Shown here: piece by piece, positions 1 through 6,378 of the stretch
Layout: each line of letters starts with the position of its first letter
Position numbering within the stretch: the stretch's first letter is position 1
NCBI RefSeq assembly: GCF_947387525.1
Contig: NZ_CANDNW010000008.1
Span: forward strand, 1-53,233
Origin: Limosilactobacillus viscerum
GTDB taxonomy: Bacteria > Bacillota > Bacilli > Lactobacillales > Lactobacillaceae
Length of the DNA: 53,233 nt
Direction of reading: 5' to 3'
The notes under the pieces: model-generated
Databases searched by the model: none
What the model saw: the letters and a program-made list of their open reading frames with translations, nothing else
Told to the model about the DNA's origin: nothing
Made by a program: the position numbers and the translations under genes

Positions 1-78
1 CACACCAATCGAGATCTTCCTGCTTAATTTACGTCATTAAATTCGTTCAAGTTATTTCTTGCAATCTGCCATAAATAA

Positions 79-125
79 AGAGAAGCGGGACAGAAGTCAG
101 TTACAACTTCTGTTACGCTTCTCTT
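79..125 (-). terminator. Intrinsic terminator after the MATE gene
   Basis: A long hairpin with outer arms AGAGAAGCG/CGCTTCTCT and an inner stem ACAGAAGT/AACTTCTGT lies downstream of the MATE stop codon. T-rich sequence follows on the plus strand and a shorter T-run (TTTATTTAT) on the minus strand, so it probably ends the minus-strand MATE transcript. The inner AGAAGTC hairpin recurs in three other terminators of this window (see findings). Confidence 0.7.
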
Positions 126-166
126 TTAGTTTCTAATATTGCAGAGGTATCGCGTGCCACACCCCG
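126..166 (-). repeat. Partial copy of the intergenic long-hairpin repeat (tail only)
   Basis: Read on the minus strand, this stretch matches the conserved tail of the long-hairpin repeats at 17.4 and 35.6 kb: TGTGGCACGCGATA, then CTCTGCAATATT, then AGAAACTAAA. The hairpin and its apical loop are missing. It lies just after the MATE stop codon and before a terminator, the same order (tail, then terminator) as in the full copies. Confidence 0.6.
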
Positions 167-177
167 AGGTACCTGTA

Positions 178-1503
178 CTATTTAGTAAAGTTAGGTCGGT
201 AAACCCGAAATAGGAATAGCGAAAGGAGGAAGGTTAGCAGGTCCGAAACTGGTTGGGCGGCAAGAATACCGGTGTAGCCAAACAGGGCATGAAGGACGAT
301 AATAACTGCCGCGAAGATCAGCCCTTGCCGGCAGAAGGATAACCAGAATGCGGGAACGGCTTTTCCCATTGACTGGAACATTGTGGTAAATACAAGAATC
401 ACGCCAGCCAGGGTAGCAGATGAGCTCAGCCAGCGGATCATTCCGGTACCTTCCCGGATGACGGTAGGGTCCTTCATGAATAAGCGGATCAGGAACGGTG
501 CGAAGATGATCAGTAAGATGGTAGCACAAAATGAGAAACCGGCGACCACGAGAATGTCGAAGTGAATAGTTTCCCGGAACCGTTTCTGGTCCTTGGCACC
601 ATAATTATAGCCAATTAGTGGCTGGGCGCCGAAAGCCAGCCCGGCAACGATCATGTTTGTTACCAAACTGATCTTCAGTGCGATCCCCATTGCCGCAACG
701 CTGGAGGCCCCGTAAGAAATCAAATAACGGTTGGAGAGTGCAGTCGCAAAGGTGGCCATCAAGTTGGTGATGGAAGCTGGAATACCAATTGCGTAAATTT
801 CCCACTGGAGGTGGCGGCTAATCTTGGTTTCCTTGATGGAAGTGGTCAGCTTCTTACTCTTGTAGTGGGTGTAATAAACCATGATAACATCGGCAATTAC
901 GGTTGAAGTTACCGTTGCGAGTGCAGAACCAGCGGCTCCCCAGCCACAGGTGAAGATGAAGACGGGATTAAGGAAGATGTTGATAATGGTCCCGGTCATG
1001 CTGGCGATCATCGACTGGACCGCCAGCCCCTCCGTCCGTAAGATGTTGGTGGGGGTCAGACCAAAGATAACGAAGGTTGCACCCCATGCCATTACCAGGT
1101 AGTATTCGCGGGCGTATTTCCAAGTACTAGGAGAAGCACCTAGCAGGTGAAGAAAGGGTGTCTGGAAGGCTAGCATGACGATGGTCACGATGATTCCGCA
1201 AAGAATCGACGAATAGAAGCAATAGCCACTAACGAAGCGGCCGGTCCGGTCCTTGTGTTCACCAAAGAGGCGGGAAATAACGGAACTACCGCCCAAACCA
1301 AAGATATCACCAAGGGCGATCATCATTGTGAAGAGCGGTGCCCCCTGCGAAACACCAGCAACCAGGTCGGGATTTTGTGTCTGGGCGACGAAGAAAGTGT
1401 CGACCATGTTGTAGATCAGGGTAACGGCCATGCTTAGCACAACCGGCAGTGCAAGGGTAAAATATGCTTTTTTAATTGAGGTATTTTCAAATAAATCGTT
1501 CAT
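178..1503 (-). CDS. MATE family multidrug/cation antiporter
   Basis: A 441-residue polytopic membrane protein of normal MATE length with about 12 hydrophobic segments in two related halves. The first segment after the start (residues about 12-35) contains the family-typical P-V-V-L-S-M and N-M-V-D-T-F-F-V patterns. These proteins export cationic drugs or metabolites using H+ or Na+ gradients across the plasma membrane; the substrate cannot be read from sequence. The start ATG at 1503 has a GGAGTG ribosome site just upstream on the minus strand. It appears monocistronic, separated from the upstream dipeptidase by a terminator and followed by a partial repeat and its own terminator. Confidence 0.9.
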   Translation of the reverse strand: MNDLFENTSIKKAYFTLALPVVLSMAVTLIYNMVDTFFVAQTQNPDLVAGVSQGAPLFTMMIALGDIFGLGGSSVISRLFGEHKDRTGRFVSGYCFYSSILCGIIVTIVMLAFQTPFLHLLGASPSTWKYAREYYLVMAWGATFVIFGLTPTNILRTEGLAVQSMIASMTGTIINIFLNPVFIFTCGWGAAGSALATVTSTVIADVIMVYYTHYKSKKLTTSIKETKISRHLQWEIYAIGIPASITNLMATFATALSNRYLISYGASSVAAMGIALKISLVTNMIVAGLAFGAQPLIGYNYGAKDQKRFRETIHFDILVVAGFSFCATILLIIFAPFLIRLFMKDPTVIREGTGMIRWLSSSATLAGVILVFTTMFQSMGKAVPAFWLSFCRQGLIFAAVIIVLHALFGYTGILAAQPVSDLLTFLLSLFLFRVYRPNFTK

Positions 1504-1557
1504 TGTGTTTCACTCCAATGGTGATTATTTTACGTGGCTGCTAGCCGATTTGTACAG

Positions 1558-1603
1558 AAAAAATGACTGGGAAAATCAAATTTTTTCTCAGCCATTTTTT
1601 GAT
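1558..1603. terminator. Bidirectional terminator between pepD and MATE genes
   Basis: An imperfect hairpin of AATG-CTG-GAAAA against TTTTTC-CAG-CATT with an A-run on one side and a T-run on the other. It sits downstream of the C69 dipeptidase stop codon and upstream of the MATE start, so it should end the dipeptidase transcript. Confidence 0.65.
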
Positions 1604-1637
1604 TGGTAGATATTTTCAGCGTTGCTCAAATTACAAG

Positions 1638-3035
1638 CTAATAGTTCAGGCGAATTTGCAGTGAGCCAGTCTTAACCATCTCACCCAAACACTTCATCCC
1701 GAGTCGGTAGGCTTGCTGGGCAGTTAATTCGTTAGCAGCTTCAAGTGCCTTTTGAAGACCTTCACCAGTTAAGCCAGCAGTCTTTTCATCGGTTGACAAC
1801 ACAACGTGGCGTCCGGCAGCGATTACGTTCTGCTTCATGTCTTCGATGATGTTGTTGTACCGCTTTGGATGGTCATCGGCGATGGTGGTGATTGTGTGAA
1901 TTAACCAGTACATCTTCGTGATGTCATAATCTTCAGTTGTATCGCGGTAGGTTGAAGGAGTATCAAGAACATTGGTGTAGAACGGTGCAATTCCATTAAA
2001 GGCGTTTGGACCGTATGCTAACCAGCAAATAGCTGCGCGGTCAGCGGAAACGTCATTCCGGATTTGCAGAATATGGATCTCCTGGTTTCGCTGGAAACCA
2101 ATTGGCCGAAAGGCGTGCCGCTGCCCATCGGTCCCCATCTCACTATAAGGGTCGTAAGGCGTGTGCTGGTAGCGTGAACTTAATGCGTACTTAAAGTCTT
2201 CAACGGTTAACTTGTGCTCTGGCTTCTTAGCCCATGGCAAGTCCGGATTATCCGGTTGCTCAACATCGCGAGGGTTGAATAGCTTTTGAATGTACCACTG
2301 GCGGGGGATGTTGTAGGAGTAGTCGGAGTCGTTATGGCTACCGAAAATGTGGCGGAAGTTATACTTGTTGCCACCATCTACGTTGAGGTGGAATTCCTTG
2401 ATCATTTCTTCAAGGTCATCGTCAGCCATTGTGTCGTCGGCAGTAAAGTCGAAGTCAGTAATGGCAAACCAGTTTGGGGCGACAACGTAGGAATCGTCGG
2501 GGACCCGCTTAGCAGCCCAGTGGTGACCACCGATTGTTTCCATGTACCAGATGTCATCCTTATCAGAGAAAATTACACCATTTGACTCGTAAGTCCCGTA
2601 CTTTTCCAGGTAGCTACCGAGCAGTTGGACCCCTTCCTTAGCGGAGTGAATATACGGAAGGGTAATAGTAACAAAATCTTCTTCACCAATTCCGGCCTTA
2701 TTATACGGGTCAATTCCTAAAATCCGTGGGTTGGTGGTGCTGGTTTCGGTGGCGGACATCGTTACATTGGCAGCGTTAATTCCGGCTTCGGCCCAGATCC
2801 CCATCCGTTTTTCAGCGGCCTTGTTTTCGGGCAAGGCGGTGTAGCGAAGGGGATTCTTTGGCAAGTCAACCTTGCACTTAGAAGTGACCGACTGGTAATC
2901 AGTTGGTTGATCTTCAGGCTTAACAACGACAAAGCGCTTGGGGTTAAAAGAATGGCCGTAGTCTTCATTCCGGGCAATCATGGTTGAACCGTCAGCGGTG
3001 ACACCCTTACCAGCTAAAAGTGTAGTACATGGCAT
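1638..3035 (-). CDS. pepD: C69 family dipeptidase (PepD type)
   Basis: A 465-residue Ntn-hydrolase-type dipeptidase. The protein begins M-P-C-T-T, and Cys3 followed by the G-S-T-M-I-A-R-N-E-D signature (about residues 16-25) matches the peptidase C69 family, in which this cysteine becomes the N-terminal nucleophile after processing. The family hydrolyses a broad range of dipeptides in the cytoplasm of lactobacilli, completing peptide breakdown together with PepX and PepI, which are also in this window. Length is normal and the frame is intact. The ATG at 3035 is preceded by AAGGAGATAATTATTA. It is flanked by a terminator downstream and a long-hairpin repeat upstream, so it is probably a single-gene unit. 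Assignment to a particular PepD paralogue is not possible. Confidence 0.93.
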   Translation of the reverse strand: MPCTTLLAGKGVTADGSTMIARNEDYGHSFNPKRFVVVKPEDQPTDYQSVTSKCKVDLPKNPLRYTALPENKAAEKRMGIWAEAGINAANVTMSATETSTTNPRILGIDPYNKAGIGEEDFVTITLPYIHSAKEGVQLLGSYLEKYGTYESNGVIFSDKDDIWYMETIGGHHWAAKRVPDDSYVVAPNWFAITDFDFTADDTMADDDLEEMIKEFHLNVDGGNKYNFRHIFGSHNDSDYSYNIPRQWYIQKLFNPRDVEQPDNPDLPWAKKPEHKLTVEDFKYALSSRYQHTPYDPYSEMGTDGQRHAFRPIGFQRNQEIHILQIRNDVSADRAAICWLAYGPNAFNGIAPFYTNVLDTPSTYRDTTEDYDITKMYWLIHTITTIADDHPKRYNNIIEDMKQNVIAAGRHVVLSTDEKTAGLTGEGLQKALEAANELTAQQAYRLGMKCLGEMVKTGSLQIRLNY

Positions 3036-3107
3036 TAATAATTATCTCCTTAAAATTTAATTTACTTCCTCATTGTAGGGAAAAGGCGGGGACAAATAAA
3101 GGAAGCT

Positions 3108-3235
3108 GGGGAAAAAGCTTCTCGGAGTCCCGGTTGGGTAAGCTAGAACAGACGTTGGCACGGAACGGGTTGGCGTTTGTCCTAGCTTAGCCTTGAGGGA
3201 CTCGCTTTTTCCCCGCGATTACTCTGTAGTATTTT
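3108..3235 (+). repeat. Long-hairpin intergenic repeat, copy C
   Basis: Nested inverted arms GGGGAAAAAG (3108-3117) / CTTTTTCCCC (3205-3214), GAGTCCC / GGGACTC and an inner stem with many G-T pairs enclose the apical sequence CACGGAACGGG (3159-3169). The tail that follows, CGCGATTACTCTGTAGTATT, resembles that of copies A (17432) and B (35639). Its outer arms differ completely from theirs, yet remain self-complementary. It lies between the dipeptidase and the ABC operon. Its function is unknown. Confidence 0.75.
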
Positions 3236-3245
3236 GAAGAAAAAA

Positions 3246-3287
3246 GGGAGTGGGAAAGAAGTCGCAGCGATTTCCTTCACACTCCCA
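3246..3287. terminator. Terminator-like hairpin after the ABC importer operon
   Basis: GGGAGTG at the left pairs with CACTCCC at the right, and GGAAAGAAGTCG with CGATTTCCTT inside. It stands just downstream of the ABC ATPase stop codon on the minus strand, with a T-run (CTTTTTTC) on that strand after the hairpin. Confidence 0.6.
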
Positions 3288-3336
3288 TGAGCATCTTAAA
3301 AGTAGTACGGATATTGAGTTATTCTTTAACCGCTAT

Positions 3337-4101
3337 TTAATCTTCAAAGAACTGGTACAAGTCTTCAGTGGTTAATTTCTGCTTATCTTCACCAGTAAAG
3401 TCAGCCTTGATCTGGCCATCTTTAAGGACGATTAGCCGGTTACCATAGGTCAGTGCATCCTCAAGGTGGTGGGTAATCATCAGGGCCGTCAGGTGGTCCT
3501 TAGTGATTCGCCCGTTAGTGGCGTGAAGGAGGTTCAGACTGGTGTGGGGGTCCAGCGCCGCGGTGTGTTCGTCCAGAAGAATGATGTCCGGCCGCTTGAG
3601 GGTGGCCATTAAGAAACTAAGTGCCTGCCGCTGGCCACCAGAGAGAGCACCGGTAGCCGTTGTCATTCGGTGTTCTAGACCGTTATTCATTGTTGCTGCC
3701 AACTCAGTGAACCGCGCCATGTTGGGCTTTAGCTTCCGCAGAACCAAGTGCCGCCGTTCACCACGCTTCGTTGCAAGGAGCATGTTTTCCGCAACCGTCA
3801 TCCGGGGAGCGGTACCGAGCTTTGGATCCTGGAAGACCCGGGACAAGAACGTTGTCCGCTCTTCTTCTGAACTCTTGGTAATGTCCTTGCCGTTATGGAG
3901 AATTTGTCCTTCATCAGCGTGGAGGTTGCCCCCGATAACGTTAAAGAGGGTCGACTTGCCGGCACCGTTAGTACCGACGATGGTAATAAAATCGCCCTCG
4001 TTGATCGTAAGGTTAATCCCCTTGAGGATCGTTGCCTCATTGGCAGTGCCCTTATTAACAACGGTTTTAACATTTTTTAGTTCAAGGATGGGCTTACTCA
4101 T
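3337..4101 (-). CDS. ABC transporter ATP-binding protein (TrpX-type importer)
   Basis: A 254-residue ABC ATPase with Walker A G-T-N-G-A-G-K-S at residues 43-50, signature L-S-G-G-Q-R-Q near residue 155 and Walker B I-I-L-L-D-E-H, followed by the switch histidine in M-I-T-H-H. It energises import by the permease and binding protein encoded upstream. It overlaps the permease gene by 8 bp and is the last gene of a minus-strand operon (binding protein, permease, ATPase). This gene set corresponds to the family annotated in streptococci and lactobacilli as a tryptophan ABC importer (TrpX, TrpY, TrpZ). The substrate is inferred from family resemblance and the leader ORF, not proven here. Confidence 0.9.
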   Translation of the reverse strand: MSKPILELKNVKTVVNKGTANEATILKGINLTINEGDFITIVGTNGAGKSTLFNVIGGNLHADEGQILHNGKDITKSSEEERTTFLSRVFQDPKLGTAPRMTVAENMLLATKRGERRHLVLRKLKPNMARFTELAATMNNGLEHRMTTATGALSGGQRQALSFLMATLKRPDIILLDEHTAALDPHTSLNLLHATNGRITKDHLTALMITHHLEDALTYGNRLIVLKDGQIKADFTGEDKQKLTTEDLYQFFED

Positions 4102-4993
4102 GTGGACGCACTCCTTTCAAAATTGGCTTCTTGATCTGCAGGTGCTGTTCCAGCTGCGGGATCATCATGCAGATTGCCAGGACAATTGATGAAATTAAGT
4201 TGAGGTCGTTAGCGGAGAAACCAAGTTGGAGGACAACCAGCAGGATAATCCGGTAAATAATACTACCGAGGGTCACAGCTACCAGCCGCTGGTTTAGGGT
4301 CAATTCGCCAAAGGCAACTTCACCGATAATGATTGATGCCAGGGCGATAACGATGGTTCCAATCCCCATGTTGATGTCGGCATAACCGTTATTCTGGGCG
4401 ATCAGGGCCCCACAAAGGCCAACCATTCCGTTTGAAACCATCAGGCCAACGATCACCATCTTGTCGGTATGAATCCCAAGTGATTTTGCCATTGTGGGGT
4501 TATCACCAGTGGCAATGAAGGCTTGTCCATAATCAGTTGCCAGGAAGAGAACCATTAAGATAGTGACGATGGCAATTACGATGATCCCCATTACGACGCT
4601 GTCGAAGTATTGGGGAAGGCTAGTCATGAAGTGACCGCTAAAGAGGGTTTGCTTGCCTAATAGGGAGATATTGGACTTGCCCATGATCCGCAAGTTAACG
4701 GAGTAAATTGCGGTCATAGTTAGAATCCCGGCGAGGAGGCTAGGAATCTTTCCCTTCGTGTAAAGCAGCCCCGTGACTAGGCCGGCAATCATTCCCGCAA
4801 GAATGGCGAGGAGTGTCGCAAGTAACGGATTTATTCCCCGGGAAATAGCGGTGACTGCAGTCGCGGCGCCGAGGGGAAAAGTTCCTTCAACGGTCATGTC
4901 ACAGAAGTCAAGAATTCGGAAGGTAAGGTATAGGCCGAGGCCTAGTAGTGCCCATAATAATCCTTGCCCGATTGCTGATACCATTAGATTCAT
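4094..4993 (-). CDS. ABC transporter permease (branched-chain permease-like, TrpX-type system)
   Basis: A 299-residue membrane protein with about eight hydrophobic segments and the glycine-rich core typical of the BPD_transp_2/LivH-like permease family. The stretch D-M-T-V-E-G-T-F-P-L-G-A-A near residue 33 is the characteristic N-terminal motif of permeases that partner ABC_sub_bind-type binding proteins. It forms the membrane channel of the importer. Its start overlaps the binding-protein stop by 4 bp (ATGA type) and its end overlaps the ATPase start by 8 bp, indicating translational coupling through the whole operon. No frameshift or truncation was seen. Confidence 0.9.
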   Translation of the reverse strand: MNLMVSAIGQGLLWALLGLGLYLTFRILDFCDMTVEGTFPLGAATAVTAISRGINPLLATLLAILAGMIAGLVTGLLYTKGKIPSLLAGILTMTAIYSVNLRIMGKSNISLLGKQTLFSGHFMTSLPQYFDSVVMGIIVIAIVTILMVLFLATDYGQAFIATGDNPTMAKSLGIHTDKMVIVGLMVSNGMVGLCGALIAQNNGYADINMGIGTIVIALASIIIGEVAFGELTLNQRLVAVTLGSIIYRIILLVVLQLGFSANDLNLISSIVLAICMMIPQLEQHLQIKKPILKGVRPHE

Positions 4994-5982
4994 TGATAAA
5001 TCGCTCCTTCCGTTTTTACTTCGTGTTCAAAGTGTTTTGGTACGGTTAAACCGAGTTTCCGGGCCTGCTTGAGGTTGAGGACGGGCTCACCATGTTTAAC
5101 GTATTCAATTGGCATGTTAGCGGGCTTCTTCCCCTTCAGAATTGCAACGGTCATCTTCGCACCGCGGACACCGAGCTGGTACTGGTTAACACTGTAGGTT
5201 GCGACCCCACCTTGCTTGACCATTGTTGCGGCGGCGGGGAAGACCGGCTTATTAGCCGCATTGGCGTTCTTTACCAGTGTCTGCATTGCTCCGGCAATTG
5301 TGTTATCGGTTGGGACGACTACCGCGTCAACCTGCTGGAGCATCTGTTCGGATACCTGGTTGAGGTCGTTGCTATTAGCGATGGAGTAAGACTTTAGGTT
5401 AATTCCCATCCGCTTGCATTCACGACTAATTTGGTGGTAGCCGGCGACGGCAGAAGCATCGCTAGAAGTGTAGATGACCCCTAATGTTTTCAGGTGGGGC
5501 ATGAATTCCTTAACCAGGTTTAATTGTTCCTTGATTGGTGCCTGGTCTGAAACACCACTAATGTTGCCACCCGGGTGTTGGTTGTTCTTAACCAGCCCCG
5601 CCCCCTTAGGATCGGTAACGGCCCCGAGGACGATTGGCGTCTTGTTTGTTGAGTTAGCGACAGCCTGAGCAGCGGGGGTAGTAATCCCGAAGATAACGTT
5701 GCAGTTGTCATTAACCAGCTTGGAGGCCATCGTTTTCAAATTACTCTGGTCACCATTAGCATTTTGGTATTCAATTTTGATGTTCTTGCCGTTGTGATAA
5801 CCTTCGCGGGCGAGTTCATCGACGTACCCCTTGTAAATCTGATCAAGTGCGGGGTGGTGCATCAGGGTGAGGACACCAACGTGGGGTGTTCGCTGCCTAA
5901 TAAAACCATTACCATTTTCTGTAAAGAATGCTACCCCTAGGAAAGCCACCAGCAGGGTGATCAAGGTATACATTCGCTTCAT
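4990..5982 (-). CDS. ABC substrate-binding protein, ABC_sub_bind/TrpX family
   Basis: A 330-residue extracytoplasmic binding protein whose body (H-V-G-V-L-T, then two alpha/beta lobes with I-F-G-I-T-T-P-A-A-Q-A-V-A and V-V-P-T-D-N-T-I) matches the ABC_sub_bind family that includes TrpX. I use the ATG at 5982, not the in-frame one at 6021. The 5982 start has an AAAGGTG ribosome site 8 nt upstream, whereas 6021 lies inside a terminator hairpin. The N-terminus has a hydrophobic segment (residues about 4-20) but no cysteine, so there is no lipobox and the protein is probably anchored by an uncleaved membrane segment. It is the first gene of the importer operon, behind the attenuator-like leader. 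Confidence 0.88.
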   Translation of the reverse strand: MKRMYTLITLLVAFLGVAFFTENGNGFIRQRTPHVGVLTLMHHPALDQIYKGYVDELAREGYHNGKNIKIEYQNANGDQSNLKTMASKLVNDNCNVIFGITTPAAQAVANSTNKTPIVLGAVTDPKGAGLVKNNQHPGGNISGVSDQAPIKEQLNLVKEFMPHLKTLGVIYTSSDASAVAGYHQISRECKRMGINLKSYSIANSNDLNQVSEQMLQQVDAVVVPTDNTIAGAMQTLVKNANAANKPVFPAAATMVKQGGVATYSVNQYQLGVRGAKMTVAILKGKKPANMPIEYVKHGEPVLNLKQARKLGLTVPKHFEHEVKTEGAIYQ

Positions 5983-6004
5983 GTTCTTCACACCTTTCTT
6001 AACT

Positions 6005-6040
6005 AAAAAATGGGAGCCCACATACCTGGACTCCCATTTT
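6005..6040 (-). terminator. Leader terminator 2, just before the TrpX-type operon
   Basis: On the minus strand AAAATGGGAG (6040-6031) pairs with CTCCCATTTT (6016-6007), extended inward by TCCA/TGGG with a GGTATG loop, and a six-T run follows. It ends about 22 nt before the start codon at 5982, between promoter and gene, so it must be read through or prevented for the operon to be expressed. Confidence 0.85.
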
Positions 6041-6049
6041 GAAGGGCAA

Positions 6050-6081
6050 AATAAAAGTCCGCACGTGGATCCATGCGGACT
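6050..6081 (-). terminator. Leader terminator 1 of the TrpX-type operon
   Basis: On the minus strand AGTCCGCA (6081-6074) pairs perfectly with TGCGGACT (6063-6056), followed by TTTTATTTT. It is the first of two hairpin-plus-T-tract elements between the leader ORF and the operon. Confidence 0.8.
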
Positions 6082-6098
6082 GAATGAATGTCAAAATC

Positions 6099-6164
6099 AG
6101 CCGGCACAGATGCAATCTGCTTTTCAGGTTGCATCCATGACGAATCAACCTGAGCTTACCGGCT
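6099..6164 (-). promoter_or_regulatory. Candidate attenuator: competing RNA hairpins downstream of and overlapping a leader ORF
   Basis: In the minus-strand RNA AGCCGG (6164-6159, inside the last codons of the leader ORF) pairs with CCGGCT (6104-6099), closing a three-way structure. The structure contains stem CAGGTTG/CAACCTG (6152-6146 with 6131-6125) and stem CAGAT/ATCTG (6119-6115 with 6111-6107). An alternative 7-bp stem GATGCAA/TTGCATC (6135-6129 with 6115-6109) is incompatible with both inner stems. Ribosome position on the leader ORF would decide whether AGCCGG is available. No T-box consensus and no riboswitch class that I recognise fits this region. The pairings are seen; the switching mechanism is inferred. 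Confidence 0.6.
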
Positions 6165-6206
6165 TTGCCAACGGTTAATGCGGTTGTATAACTGACTTTG
6201 CTTCAT
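6156..6206 (-). CDS. 16-residue leader peptide MKQSQLYNRINRWQSR upstream of the TrpX-type importer
   Basis: A short ORF, ATG at 6206 to TAA at 6156, with a strong AGGGAG ribosome site (6220-6215) 8 nt before the start. It lies about 25 nt downstream of a near-consensus promoter. It contains one tryptophan codon (6170-6168) four codons before the stop and three arginine codons. The last codons (AGC CGG) form the 5' arm of the downstream hairpin set. A ribosome paused at the Trp codon would cover that arm. Position, ribosome site and overlap suggest a regulatory leader peptide sensing charged tryptophan tRNA or free tryptophan. A single Trp codon is fewer than in classical trp leaders, and TnaC-like arrest is an alternative. 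Confidence 0.65.
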   Translation of the reverse strand: MKQSQLYNRINRWQSR

Positions 6207-6238
6207 TGTACTTACTCCCTTGTTTGTAATTGCTTTTA

Positions 6239-6267
6239 AGTATAGCCAAGCCGTTTGGGAGTGTCAA
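6239..6267 (-). promoter_or_regulatory. Sigma-A promoter of the TrpX-type importer operon
   Basis: On the minus strand TTGACA (6267-6262), a 17-nt spacer and TATACT (6244-6239) make a nearly perfect vegetative promoter. Transcription should start near 6232, giving a leader of about 250 nt before the binding-protein start at 5982. Confidence 0.85.
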
Positions 6268-6327
6268 TACTTTTATTAAAAAATTCTCATGAAGAGCTGT
6301 GCCCTGGGGATAATTGCTGATCTGGCG

Positions 6328-6357
6328 TTGCCTGTGATACCATTAAATAAGTATACT
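6328..6357 (+). promoter_or_regulatory. Probable promoter of the ABC-F gene
   Basis: TTGCCT (6328-6333), an 18-nt spacer and TATACT (6352-6357) lie just upstream of the GAAGGAG ribosome site and the ATG at 6379. Confidence 0.5.
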
Positions 6358-6378
6358 TTGCATACGAAGGAGAAGAGA

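Noticed and set aside
3542-4189. 215-codon plus-strand ORF opposite the ABC ATPase
   Set aside because: It is a shadow of the conserved ABC ATPase gene and has neither a ribosome site nor a recognisable domain.
6005-6206. T-box or known riboswitch before the TrpX-type operon
   Set aside because: The consensus T-box sequence is missing, unlike at 11.1 kb, and no arrangement of conserved bases fits the purine, SAM, TPP, preQ1, lysine or glycine classes as I know them.
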